From: Cyclobacteriaceae bacterium
GTDB lineage: Bacteria > Bacteroidota > Bacteroidia > Cytophagales > Cyclobacteriaceae
Assembly: GCA_028281285.1 (NCBI GenBank)
Contig: JANQKF010000034.1
Coordinates: 186,001 to 250,000 of the forward strand
Reading direction: 5' to 3'
Length of the DNA stretch: 64,000 bases
A program made the position numbers and the translations under genes. Positions 1 through 8,314 of this stretch are shown here, one piece after another. Each line of letters starts with the position of its first letter. The stretch's first letter is position 1. The notes under the pieces were generated by a model. That model was not told the origin of the DNA. It worked only from the letters and a program-made list of their open reading frames with translations, and did not search any database.

Positions 1-236
1 CACCTCTTGTGGTCATATCGGGTGGGAATAAACCGGACAAAGAAGGAGACGATAATTGGACAACTGAAGCATTAAAAGAACATTCTGAACAATTGCAGAA
101 GGAGCTGCTCAAATTATCAAATGATAGCCGTCAAATTGTTGCCAGAAAAAGCGGACATCAAGTCCATATCGATCAACCAAAATTGGTAGCTAAGGCTATA
201 AAAAGTGTTTACAGAAAGTTAAAAAACAGAAAGTAG
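1..236 (+). CDS. alpha/beta hydrolase, C-terminal fragment
   Basis: The reading frame is open to the left edge, so only the last part of the protein is present. The visible end reads as the final strand and helix of an alpha/beta hydrolase: a hydrophobic strand (PLVVISGG), an acidic loop, then a His in the motif SGHQVHIDQP followed by a helix (KLVAKAI). That His is in the place of the catalytic His of the family. Substrate cannot be told. The nucleophile and the acid lie outside the window, so activity is not shown. A GTG at base 9 is in frame but is inside the gene and unlikely to be a start. Confidence 0.6.
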   Translation, partial: PLVVISGGNKPDKEGDDNWTTEALKEHSEQLQKELLKLSNDSRQIVARKSGHQVHIDQPKLVAKAIKSVYRKLKNRK

Positions 237-377
237 AGTTAATTTCTGTTAATCGCTGAAAGAATATGCAACATTTTTTCAACTCGTGGCATCTATATAA
301 CAAAGGTCAAAAAAAGTAAAGGTCTGAGAGTAACGTTTCCACGAGAAAGCAGTCTTTTAGACAGAACAAGAATAAAA

Positions 378-674
378 ATGTTTTCATCAACCCTATATAT
401 CGGAATCATGGACGGTCATCACAAGATTAGTATCAGTGGGGTTGTGTTCTATGTAGAAGAAAGCTGCCGAAACCTGCTGATGAATCATTTAAAATGGATT
501 TATAGAAATAATACGCTCGACAATCACGTTGAGAGTTATGAATCCAGCGAAGAAGAGGTAGCTGAGATTCTTTTAGAAGAACTTAAACAAGGTAAAGAGG
601 TAATTACGAGCGCAGAGGTAAACCAACTCATTGAAAAAACAACACAGAAATTCAACCGTGACGAATTGAGATAA
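378..674 (+). CDS. small protein like the N-terminal segment of Bacteroidota PspC-domain proteins
   Basis: 98 residues, soluble, no signal peptide. The pattern 'ISISGVVFYVEESC...L..HL..I' followed by an acidic run, 'EVAEILLEEL' and 'EVITSAEVNQLIEK' resembles the roughly 90-residue segment that precedes the PspC domain in many Bacteroidota membrane proteins (ISINIGGxxFxIEEDAY..L..YL..I...DIEARIAELL...VVTxxDVxxVI). Here that segment stands alone: no PspC domain and no membrane helix follow before the stop. Function unknown; it may act as a small partner or regulator of an envelope-stress protein encoded elsewhere. The stop codon lies inside a hairpin (AATTGAG/CTCAATT). The family call is from pattern memory and needs a profile search. 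Confidence 0.55.
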   Translation: MFSSTLYIGIMDGHHKISISGVVFYVEESCRNLLMNHLKWIYRNNTLDNHVESYESSEEEVAEILLEELKQGKEVITSAEVNQLIEKTTQKFNRDELR

Positions 675-679
675 GCTCA

Positions 680-780
680 ATTGTCAAGGTTGCCCTGACA
701 AAGTGATCAAGGATCCTTTCGTCAGCCCGAAAGGGAAATACAACTGAAAGTGTATTTGGTCAAGACAACCTGATTTAGTT
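680..780 (+). ncRNA. possible structured 3' UTR or small RNA
   Basis: Between the small PspC-like gene and the terminator at 826 there is no ORF, but several nested inverted repeats are visible: AGGTTGCCCTGAC pairs with GTCAAGACAACCT (11 of 13 positions), enclosing the palindrome AAGGATCCTT, a CCC-GAAA-GGG hairpin and AAATACA/TGTATTT. Such density suggests a folded RNA, either the 3' end of the upstream transcript or a processed small RNA ending at the 826-858 terminator. No known family was recognised. Confidence 0.35.
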
Positions 781-825
781 TTTGGTTTGAGGTGATTTAA
801 TTAAATACAGGTGTTTTCTATCCAC

Positions 826-858
826 AAGCCCTGACTGGAGAGTCAGGGCTTCTTTTAT
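826..858 (+). terminator. Rho-independent terminator
   Basis: An 11-bp perfect stem (AAGCCCTGACT/AGTCAGGGCTT) with a GGAG loop is followed on the + strand by CTTTTATT. It also lies directly behind the stop of the minus-strand sulfatase, so it may serve both converging transcripts, though the T-tract favours + strand use. Confidence 0.8.
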
Positions 859-2408
859 TGTTGAGGTCTTGCTGCTCTCCATCCCCTCCATAATTTTTTG
901 GATAAGGCAGCCACATTTTCCTTTTGTGTCGGCTCGTTCGCGATATTACGATTCTCATCAGGATCAATTATCAGATCATATAGTTCGACAGCCTTAAATT
1001 CCCCTTTTTCGCCTTTAATATGATCCCATTCATACCATTCGATATAATGCTGTGTGGTCGTCTTCATTGAGTAGCCCATATATCTACCCTTGTCCGGAGT
1101 ATGTTGTGGCCTTCTATGAAATTGGCTGAATGCAGCCGTTTTCCAGTCCTGGTAAGGATTTTCAAGGAGTGGAACAAAACTGGTTCCCTGCATATAGTCG
1201 GGCACATCAATTCCTGCCAACTCCAGGAGTGATGGGAACATATCGATCAGTTCGGTGAGCGATTCTGTCTTGGCTCCGGCATTTTGCTGTCCTGGGACAC
1301 GAATCATCATGGGCACGTGTGTATCGATATGATAGTTGGTTTGCTTGCTCCAGCTATTGTGTTCTCCCAGCTTCCACCCATGATCTCCCCAGACTATTAT
1401 GATTGTGTTGTCATAAACTCCAAGGTCCTTCAGATGTTGAATCAACTTTCCGAACTGCGCATCGACATAGCTAACACTCGCATAATACCCTTGCTTGAGA
1501 AGGCGTGCGGTATCTTCCGGAATTTTAAATCCGGAAATGGGTGTGCCGATATGATGAAACCCATTATAATGACGGAGCTCATAGTTAGAATTCATTGTCC
1601 AAACTGGTGCACCTTCGGGGTGAAAATCGTTTTTAGCTAGTGGCAATTCGTCAGGATCGTACAAATCCCAATACTTTTTTGGGACGGTGAATGGCATATG
1701 AGGTCGGAAGTAGCCCATTCCAAGATAAAATGGTTCATTCCTTTTGGTGATGCGTGTTAGCGTTCTTTTTGCCAATTCAGTTTGTGCACCATCGTAGTAA
1801 AGAGAATCATGGACGTCTTCCCATTCCCAAACCGGTCCGTTGTTCCAGCCGTCTGCATACCTTACCGGGCGAAGTTTGACGAGTGAATCCCTTGCTATTT
1901 TTTGAAGTTGATTTGTCTCTTCATTCACATAAAAAGTCTCTCCGTCTCTTTTATGCATTTCCGGAGCGCTGTATTGAGGAGGTCTCAGATCTGGTTCGTC
2001 CCAGGAAATGGAATCTGGCATATAATTATGAAAAATCTTGCCAATGGAGACGGTGTGATAGCCATGCTTATCAAAGTATTGCGGCATAGTAACCACATTA
2101 GGCATCAGTTCCCTGAATTTATCACCCAAGTGCCATACCCTGGTGGAATCCGGGCGTAAGCCGGTCATCAAGCTCGCCCTTGAGGGAGCACAGACTCCAG
2201 CTTGGCTGTAAGTCCTTAGGAAAGTCAAACCGGTACTAGCGAATTCATCCAGGTGTGGAGTAACAGCATATCGGTCACCATAGGCTCCGATAGTAGGTTT
2301 TAGATCGTCTATCGAGACAAATAGTATGTTGGGCCTTTTACGATCATTTTCAGGAGCGCTGCAGGCTACAAACAAAAAGATCAGTAAAAGAGATATAGAA
2401 AGCCTCAT
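855..2408 (-). CDS. sulfatase lipoprotein, iduronate-2-sulfatase-like
   Basis: 517 residues of the type I (formylglycine) sulfatase family. A short hydrophobic leader ends in a lipobox with Cys16 (LFVACS), so the enzyme is probably lipid-anchored in the outer membrane or periplasm. The metal-site Asp pair is in 'VSIDDLKP' (about 34-35), the formylglycine motif is CAPSR with Cys73 followed by 'MTGLRP', and a C-terminal metal motif is 'WGDHGWKLGEH'. The C-x-P-S-R form needs an anaerobic-type or Cys-type maturase not seen here. The wording around 'SVSYVDAQFGKLI' is typical of iduronate-2-sulfatase-like enzymes that remove sulfate esters from marine or host polysaccharides. No other polysaccharide-utilisation gene is adjacent. 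Confidence 0.88.
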   Translation of the reverse strand: MRLSISLLLIFLFVACSAPENDRKRPNILFVSIDDLKPTIGAYGDRYAVTPHLDEFASTGLTFLRTYSQAGVCAPSRASLMTGLRPDSTRVWHLGDKFRELMPNVVTMPQYFDKHGYHTVSIGKIFHNYMPDSISWDEPDLRPPQYSAPEMHKRDGETFYVNEETNQLQKIARDSLVKLRPVRYADGWNNGPVWEWEDVHDSLYYDGAQTELAKRTLTRITKRNEPFYLGMGYFRPHMPFTVPKKYWDLYDPDELPLAKNDFHPEGAPVWTMNSNYELRHYNGFHHIGTPISGFKIPEDTARLLKQGYYASVSYVDAQFGKLIQHLKDLGVYDNTIIIVWGDHGWKLGEHNSWSKQTNYHIDTHVPMMIRVPGQQNAGAKTESLTELIDMFPSLLELAGIDVPDYMQGTSFVPLLENPYQDWKTAAFSQFHRRPQHTPDKGRYMGYSMKTTTQHYIEWYEWDHIKGEKGEFKAVELYDLIIDPDENRNIANEPTQKENVAALSKKLWRGWRAARPQQ

Positions 2409-2482
2409 TTCACTAGAATTGTTCAGTAATATAGTGAATTCGAGAGGCTGTGAGAAAGTGCTTAATTTGAATGGTGGTCCGT

Positions 2483-2971
2483 TTAGTCAACCCGGAGAAA
2501 AGACAAGATATTCCGGTTTATGATGCTACCATTGCCACTTGGGGTGGTGTATTCTATAGTTTCGGTCCAAAGAACACGTAATTCCATTCTGGTCAGGTCA
2601 ATGATTGACCAGCTGATTTCATGGGTTTGATCGATACTGGTCATCCTTATTCCATTCCCGACTTCTTTTATCCAGTCAAATTCAAAACGAATTTGATCCG
2701 GATCGAAGCAAACACAATCAAAGTTTATCATTCCGGTAAGGTCTTCATTCAAGGAGATTTCTCCAGTTTTTAGGACCGACCCATTGGTACTGAAGACAAA
2801 ATTGGTGATCAGATTGCTTCCGTTCGGGCGAGTATGGTCACGTGTTTGATCAATTTCCTGAATTGACCAATTTCCGATTTCGGTGAGATTTGGCTCGGTG
2901 TCGGATGAGTCCGAACAAGCAAAAAGAAAGGTAGTTAAGGTGAGGGTTAATAATGAAGTCAGTTTTTTCAT
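2483..2971 (-). CDS. small lipoprotein, lipocalin-like, unknown function
   Basis: A longer frame opens at 3025, but the Met at 2971 begins a typical lipoprotein signal (MKKLTSLLTLTLTTFLFACSDSS) with the lipid-modified Cys at about residue 19, so 2971 is chosen. The mature part (about 140 residues) starts with an acidic linker and reads 'GNWSIQEID', then alternating strand-like segments ending in 'IINRNILSFLRVD', the pattern of Bacteroidota lipocalin-like small lipoproteins. Ligand and role unknown. Confidence 0.65.
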   Translation of the reverse strand: MKKLTSLLTLTLTTFLFACSDSSDTEPNLTEIGNWSIQEIDQTRDHTRPNGSNLITNFVFSTNGSVLKTGEISLNEDLTGMINFDCVCFDPDQIRFEFDWIKEVGNGIRMTSIDQTHEISWSIIDLTRMELRVLWTETIEYTTPSGNGSIINRNILSFLRVD

Positions 2972-3042
2972 GTAGGTCAAGTTTCTAAAGCTAGAAACAA
3001 GAACCAAGCCATAATTAACTGACAATCAAAAGATATAGCTTC

Positions 3043-3549
3043 CTAGAAACCTGTGGAAAAGGATTCGCCATACATGGATTCGTATTCGAGATCCAGGTCA
3101 ATGCGACTAAGATAAACATTCATGGAATCCAATACGAGCTTCATATTTGAACCTTCTCCTTTTAAGAAAGTGAGAATCCTTGCTTGATCTCCAGGTAGTA
3201 TAGTTGTGGTGTTCACTATTGGATCAAAGTCCATAGGTAGACTATCCAGTCCCATAATTCTCGCCAAATCCAAGACTGCTCGGAACGAAACCTTATCTAG
3301 CAGTTTGTCATCCAGTTTTACATCGAACCGTTTGATATTTGCTGGTCCCAAACCATCATTTCTCACAATGAAGCCTGCATCTCCTTGAGGGTCGGCACGA
3401 AATATGATCTGTAGCTTTGGTCGAACAGACAAGCGATTATGTCTTCGGTTGTCCATTCCTTGCCATACAGAAATCCCTATAGCTGCAATCGCAACAATGA
3501 TTGCGGCAATTGATGTGATCTTATCTGAGGAACGTTCTCTTTTTGCCAT
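3043..3549 (-). CDS. membrane-anchored protein of unknown function
   Basis: 168 residues. A basic start (MAKRERSSDK) precedes one hydrophobic helix (about 12-30, ITSIAAIIVAIAAIGISVWQ), then a soluble beta-rich domain with 'RPKLQIIFRADPQGDAGFIVRNDGLGPANIKRFDV'-type segments. Proteins of this plan occur widely in Bacteroidota with no assigned role; the soluble part resembles an immunoglobulin-like strand order. It lies between a lipoprotein gene and a divergent aminotransferase with a 56-bp shared upstream region. Confidence 0.6.
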   Translation of the reverse strand: MAKRERSSDKITSIAAIIVAIAAIGISVWQGMDNRRHNRLSVRPKLQIIFRADPQGDAGFIVRNDGLGPANIKRFDVKLDDKLLDKVSFRAVLDLARIMGLDSLPMDFDPIVNTTTILPGDQARILTFLKGEGSNMKLVLDSMNVYLSRIDLDLEYESMYGESFSTGF

Positions 3550-3605
3550 AACTTGGATGCGCTATAAATATAGTTAAGTTAGACAACCGAAGATATAATT
3601 GGTAT

Positions 3606-4784
3606 ATGTTTAGTAGTGAAGATATTATAAGATTCAGAGAAGATACGGAAGGAGTGAATCATGTAATTCATTTGAATAATGCCGGAGCATCACTGCCCCC
3701 AAACCCTGTAAGAAGGAGGGTCGTGGAATATTTGGAGGAGGAGATGACTCTCGGTGGCTATGAAACTCACACCAAATACTTCGAAGAAATTGAAGGGACT
3801 TATGGTTCAATTGCACGGTTGATCAATGCTGATGAATCGGAAATAGCGCTTGTTGAAAACGCCACGGTGGCATGGAATGCAGGATTCCAGGCCATCGATT
3901 GGAAGGACGGAGATGTGATTTTGGTAACAACTGCCGATTATGCGAGTAATTATCTCTCTTACCTGCATCTTCAGCGAAAGGTAAATGTAAAGATAGAGGT
4001 AATACCTAATGACGAATTTGGTCAACCTGACATTGGTGCTTTACCATTAATGCTCAACGAGCAAGTGAAAATGGTCTCCGTGACACATATGCCAACAAAT
4101 TCCGGTTTATTGGTTGATGCTGAAGGAATCGGAGCAGTAGTTCGAGAACATCCCTGCATTTATTTGCTGGATGCCTGCCAAACGGTTGGACAATATCCAT
4201 TAGATGTGGAAAGAATAGGTTGTGATTTACTCTCAGCTACAGGACGGAAATATTTAAGAGGTCCGCGAGGCACCGGTTTTCTTTTCGCGAGCAACAATAT
4301 TCTTGATCAATTGACCCCGGCATGGATAGATTTACATTCCGCTGAATGGACTGGTAAGAATGAGTATATAATTCGTTCCGATGCAAGAAAATTTGAGAAT
4401 TGGGAAGGTAACAGGGCTGGCACTGTCGGACTTAAGACTGCTGTAGACTATATTCTGGAGATTGGGATAAATAATATCTGGGAGCGAATTCTTGAACTAG
4501 GTGCTTATACCCGAAAGCGACTTGCCGAAATCGATGGAGTCACTTTAAGAGATATCGGAAAAGTAAAGGGAGGGATTGTCTCGTTTACGGTCGCAGGAAA
4601 GACCGCGGAAGAGGTAAAAGTGTATTTGCACAGCAAGGGTATAAACGTCTCATGGAATGGCCGAGCAAACACATTTCTGGACATGAGTGATCGTGGTCTT
4701 GACGAGATTGTACGTGCCTGCGTCCACTATTATAATACTAAAGAGGAGGTCAACATTTTCTGCAAGGCACTTTCTGAAATATAG
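3606..4784 (+). CDS. class V aminotransferase-fold PLP enzyme
   Basis: 392 residues, the usual size for the class V fold. The PLP-binding Lys is Lys215 in 'SATGRKYLRGPRGTGF', preceded by the cofactor Asp and Gln of 'LLDACQTVGQYPLDV'. The early 'HLNNAGASLPP' is the substrate loop. The active-site Cys of SufS/NifS cysteine desulfurases (RSGHHC-type) is missing: the corresponding region reads 'VSWNGRANTFLDM'. That argues for a lyase, epimerase or aminotransferase rather than a desulfurase, for example the isopenicillin N epimerase or hercynylcysteine sulfoxide lyase groups. Substrate cannot be told from context; the next genes encode secreted amidohydrolases after an 89-bp gap. Confidence 0.82.
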   Translation: MFSSEDIIRFREDTEGVNHVIHLNNAGASLPPNPVRRRVVEYLEEEMTLGGYETHTKYFEEIEGTYGSIARLINADESEIALVENATVAWNAGFQAIDWKDGDVILVTTADYASNYLSYLHLQRKVNVKIEVIPNDEFGQPDIGALPLMLNEQVKMVSVTHMPTNSGLLVDAEGIGAVVREHPCIYLLDACQTVGQYPLDVERIGCDLLSATGRKYLRGPRGTGFLFASNNILDQLTPAWIDLHSAEWTGKNEYIIRSDARKFENWEGNRAGTVGLKTAVDYILEIGINNIWERILELGAYTRKRLAEIDGVTLRDIGKVKGGIVSFTVAGKTAEEVKVYLHSKGINVSWNGRANTFLDMSDRGLDEIVRACVHYYNTKEEVNIFCKALSEI

Positions 4785-4873
4785 CTATCGTAGGCAATCC
4801 TCTGGCAAACAAAGCGCTTTCTCGCTCCAGTGAAATCTTCTATATTAAGGAAGCAACCTTTAACTATTTGAAG

Positions 4874-6220
4874 ATGAAACGTCCTATCAGGCTTAATCTG
4901 TCCTTTATTCTTCTCCTTCTAATGAGCTATGGTCTGATAGCCCAAAACAACATGAAAGCGCTTGTAGGTGGAACACTCATTGATGGCTTCTCGAGTACAC
5001 CCATTCAAAATAGTGTGATAATAATTGAGGGAGAGCGAATTACAGCTGTAGGTACTATTAAAACATTACCTATTCCTGAAGGGGCTGAGGTGATTTCCAC
5101 CGAAGGAATGAGTGTACTTCCCGGGCTTTGGGATATGCATGTTCATCTAATGCTTACCGGCCATAGTAATTACAGCTACTGGGATCGCACTTACCCGCCT
5201 TTATTTAAAGATGTTATCATGCCGGCATCGGCTCATCAGTTGTTGTTGGCTGGAGTTACAAGTGCGCGAGATCTGGGTGGCCCACTGGAGGAAAGTCTGG
5301 ACGTGAGAGACCGCATAAACCGGGGAGAAATTCCGGGCCCGACACTGTATGTTTCCGGACCTTTTATTCAAAAGGCGCCATACCCCGATACTGAGCAATT
5401 CAGGTGGGGTGTTGATGGAGAAAAAGACGCTAGGAACAAAGTCAAGACTCTGGCCGATGCTGGGGTTGATGTCATAAAACTTATTGATCAGGATCAAATG
5501 ACGATGGAGGAAGTTCATGCAGTGGTAGATGAGGCACATGCCAACGGACTTAAGGTGGTTGCACATAGCCATCGACCGGAAGAAATTAGGAGAGGCCTAA
5601 TAGCAGGAGTAGACAACTTTGAACATACGGGACTCTCATCAGCTCCAAGGTATCCGGATGATGTGATGGAGATGATCAAAGAGCGGACTGCACAAATGAA
5701 TTTGGGTCCAATGTTTTGGACTCCGACAGTTGAAGTACTATACAACTACGAATATATCAGGGATAATCCTGAAGAGCTTGACAACGACTCGTGGCATCTT
5801 GGGCTGCCTGACTCTGTGGTGGCCGATATCAAACGATCGATTGCGTATCCTAATCGACTTCCGTACTTTCAATTGACTCCCGTAAGACGTCCGACTCTGG
5901 AAACCAAGTTCAATCAATTGAAAAAATCCGGTCTTGTTCTTCTCATTGGAACCGATAGTGGTGTGCCTATGAAATTTCATAGTCAATCCACCTGGCATGA
6001 GCTTGATGTTTGGGTAAATGAGTTCGGGGTTGATCCAATGTATGCACTAAAAGCAGCTACTTACTGGCCTTCTGTAATGCAAGGAGTGTCCGATCAGGTA
6101 GGTACGGTCAGCGAAGGAAAGTATGCAGATATTATTGCGGTTAAGGGTGATGTCTTAAGACATATCAGTATTCTTCAGGATGTAGACATTGTAATCAAGC
6201 ATGGTAAACGCTTTAAATAA
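4874..6220 (+). CDS. secreted amidohydrolase, imidazolonepropionase/prolidase-like (copy 1)
   Basis: 448 residues from the ATG at 4874; an in-frame TTG at 4868 is two codons earlier. A Sec signal peptide (about 1-25, ending LIAQNN) is followed by a short beta domain (ALVGGTLIDG) and the metal-dependent amidohydrolase barrel. Metal ligands visible: HxH in 'WDMHVHL', Lys in 'VIKLIDQDQ', His in 'VVAHSHRPEE' and 'NFEHTG', and Asp in 'LIGTDSGVP'. It belongs to the subtype III group that includes periplasmic Xaa-Arg/Xaa-Pro dipeptidases. The next gene is a close paralog only 6 bp downstream, so the two are co-transcribed. Confidence 0.87.
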   Translation: MKRPIRLNLSFILLLLMSYGLIAQNNMKALVGGTLIDGFSSTPIQNSVIIIEGERITAVGTIKTLPIPEGAEVISTEGMSVLPGLWDMHVHLMLTGHSNYSYWDRTYPPLFKDVIMPASAHQLLLAGVTSARDLGGPLEESLDVRDRINRGEIPGPTLYVSGPFIQKAPYPDTEQFRWGVDGEKDARNKVKTLADAGVDVIKLIDQDQMTMEEVHAVVDEAHANGLKVVAHSHRPEEIRRGLIAGVDNFEHTGLSSAPRYPDDVMEMIKERTAQMNLGPMFWTPTVEVLYNYEYIRDNPEELDNDSWHLGLPDSVVADIKRSIAYPNRLPYFQLTPVRRPTLETKFNQLKKSGLVLLIGTDSGVPMKFHSQSTWHELDVWVNEFGVDPMYALKAATYWPSVMQGVSDQVGTVSEGKYADIIAVKGDVLRHISILQDVDIVIKHGKRFK

Positions 6221-6226
6221 GGCAGT

Positions 6227-7567
6227 ATGAAAAAAATACTAACACTCCTTACCGTTTGCGTTTGCTTGACTCTCCAAACCAATGCTCAGAACAACATAAA
6301 GGCATTAGTAGGTGGCACATTGATCGATGGCTTTAGTAGTATTCCTATTAGAAATAGCGTAGTGATTATTGAAGGAGAAAGGATCAAGGCCGTGGGAACC
6401 GTCAACACCCTAACCATTCCCGAAGGGGCAGAAGTGATATCTACTGAGGGTATGAGCGTTCTTCCCGGCCTGTGGGATATGCACGTTCATTTGAGGATTA
6501 ATGGCCATAGTAATTACGGGCGCTGGAATCAACCTGATTATCTGGCGATTTTGGGAGATGTGATCATGCCGGCCTCTGCCCATCAGTTGCTAATGGCCGG
6601 GGTCACTAGCGTGCGTGATCTAGGTGGAAATCTGGAAGAAAGTATACGGGTTCGAGATAGGATCAATAGTGGAGAAATACCAGGACCAACGATGTATGTG
6701 TCTGGTGCATTTATTCAAAAAAGAGTTCCCGAAAACCTGCGATCCTATCGCTGGGAGGTCCATGGACCTAAGGACGCCAGATCCAAAGTGAAGAAACTTG
6801 CCGATGCTGGGGTCGATGTGATCAAGATGATTGATCAGGATCAGATGACTTGGGAAGAATTGGAAGCTGTAGTGGATGAAGCCCATAGGAATGGACTTAA
6901 AGTAGCAGCGCATAGCCATCGACCTGAGGAAATCAGAAGAGGCTTGAAGGTGGGGGTTGATAGTTTTGAACATACGGGATTAGCATCTGCACCCGAGTAT
7001 CCGACTGACGTCATGGAATTGATCAAAGAGCGGACTGCACAAATGAATTTGGGCCCATTGTTTTGGACACCAACCGTGGAGGGTTTGTATAATTATGAAT
7101 ACAAACGCGACAATCCTGAAGAACTGGATAACCCTTCCTGGCATTTGGATATGCCTGACACCGTGATTCAAGACATAAAGAATTCCTTGAAACACCCTGA
7201 TAGGATGGGATATTTTCAGCTTACTCCTGTGAGAAAGCCAACATTGGAGCGAAAATTCAATCAGTTAAGGGAGGCCGGAGTAGTCTTGTTGGTGGGGACG
7301 GATAGCGGAATCCCAATGAAGTTTCATAGCCAGTCTACCTGGCATGAGCTTGATGTTTGGGTAAATGAATTTGATGTTGATCCTATGTATGCGATAAAAG
7401 CAGCTACCTATTGGCCCTCGGTGATGCAAGGTGTGTCAAGTGAAGTTGGTACGGTCAGTGAAGGAAAATATGCCGACATTATTGCCGTAAAAGGTGACGT
7501 GCTTCGCCATATTGAAATTCTTCAAGACGTTGGCATCATCATTAAACATGGGAAGCAATACAAGTAA
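6227..7567 (+). CDS. secreted amidohydrolase, tandem paralog (copy 2)
   Basis: 446 residues with the same plan as the upstream copy: signal peptide (about 1-20, ending TNAQNN), HxH in 'WDMHVHL', metal-bridging Lys in 'VIKMIDQDQ', His in 'VAAHSHRPEE' and 'SFEHTG', Asp in 'LVGTDSGIP'. Most residues align without gaps to copy 1; differences gather in the loop after 'HVHL' and around 'PFIQKAPYPD' versus 'AFIQKRVPEN', where substrate selectivity is likely to be set. This is a recent tandem duplication, suggesting two related substrates (N-blocked amino acids or dipeptides), by inference only. Confidence 0.87.
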   Translation: MKKILTLLTVCVCLTLQTNAQNNIKALVGGTLIDGFSSIPIRNSVVIIEGERIKAVGTVNTLTIPEGAEVISTEGMSVLPGLWDMHVHLRINGHSNYGRWNQPDYLAILGDVIMPASAHQLLMAGVTSVRDLGGNLEESIRVRDRINSGEIPGPTMYVSGAFIQKRVPENLRSYRWEVHGPKDARSKVKKLADAGVDVIKMIDQDQMTWEELEAVVDEAHRNGLKVAAHSHRPEEIRRGLKVGVDSFEHTGLASAPEYPTDVMELIKERTAQMNLGPLFWTPTVEGLYNYEYKRDNPEELDNPSWHLDMPDTVIQDIKNSLKHPDRMGYFQLTPVRKPTLERKFNQLREAGVVLLVGTDSGIPMKFHSQSTWHELDVWVNEFDVDPMYAIKAATYWPSVMQGVSSEVGTVSEGKYADIIAVKGDVLRHIEILQDVGIIIKHGKQYK

Positions 7568-7587
7568 TAACTCCAAAGGTCATAACC

Positions 7588-8217
7588 TTATTGACCCGTT
7601 TTTTTGACTAAAGACAGCATCAAACCACTAAAGATCAAAAGTACCCCGACTATTTTGTTTTGAAAATGGACCTTGTCATTGTTTTCCAAATAGCTTTTTA
7701 ATCGTGCAGCGAAGATGGAATAAGTCAGAAGAGATAGTCCGTCAATACAGATAAATGTGATACACAATACCAGAAACTGAGGGAAAAATTCTCTGCCAGG
7801 ACTTATAAAAAGTGGGAATAAGGCGGCAAAGAAAATAATGGCTTTGGGGTTTGCCGCTGACATCAAAAATCCTTCCTTGTACAAGCTCCAAGTACCTCTT
7901 GGTCCTTTCTTTCCGGTATTCTTATCTAAAGAGGGCTTGATTACAATTTTCTTGATCCCAACAAGAATTAGGTAGCCCACGCCCAGCCATTTGATCACTT
8001 GGAAGATTTCTCCGGATGAAATAATAATTGAAGCGAGACCCAATGAGGCCAAGCTCATCTGAATAAGATTGGCTGATAAGTCACCCAGTATAGTGCCGAA
8101 AGTCTTTCGAACTCCATAATTCAAACTGTTGGCAGAAGCCAACAGAACACTAGGGCCGGGAGTTATGGCCAGAATTACAACTGTTCCGACAAACGACAAC
8201 CAAAGCTCAAAACTCAT
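7588..8217 (-). CDS. LysE/RhtB-family amino acid exporter
   Basis: 209 residues with about six hydrophobic helices. The N-terminal helix contains the family motif 'ITPGPSVLLASANSLNYGVRKTFGTILGD' region (G-P-x8-G motif) and a central 'SAANPKAIIFFAALFPLFI' typical of LysE/RhtB exporters, which move amino acids or homoserine-like compounds out of the cell. It converges with the amidohydrolase pair (20-bp gap), so the two are separate transcripts. Substrate unknown. Confidence 0.88.
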   Translation of the reverse strand: MSFELWLSFVGTVVILAITPGPSVLLASANSLNYGVRKTFGTILGDLSANLIQMSLASLGLASIIISSGEIFQVIKWLGVGYLILVGIKKIVIKPSLDKNTGKKGPRGTWSLYKEGFLMSAANPKAIIFFAALFPLFISPGREFFPQFLVLCITFICIDGLSLLTYSIFAARLKSYLENNDKVHFQNKIVGVLLIFSGLMLSLVKKTGQ

Positions 8218-8314
8218 ACTCTCGTAAACTCAAAAAAATCGACCTCTCAAAAAAGATTGGTCACAATGGTGGTTAATTTACATTAAATTCCCTCTAATTA
8301 TTGACTTATTCATT

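Noticed and set aside
283-345. 7-bp inverted repeat CTCGTGG/CCACGAG upstream of the PspC-like gene
   Set aside because: Arms are short and 49 bp apart; chance occurrence is likely.
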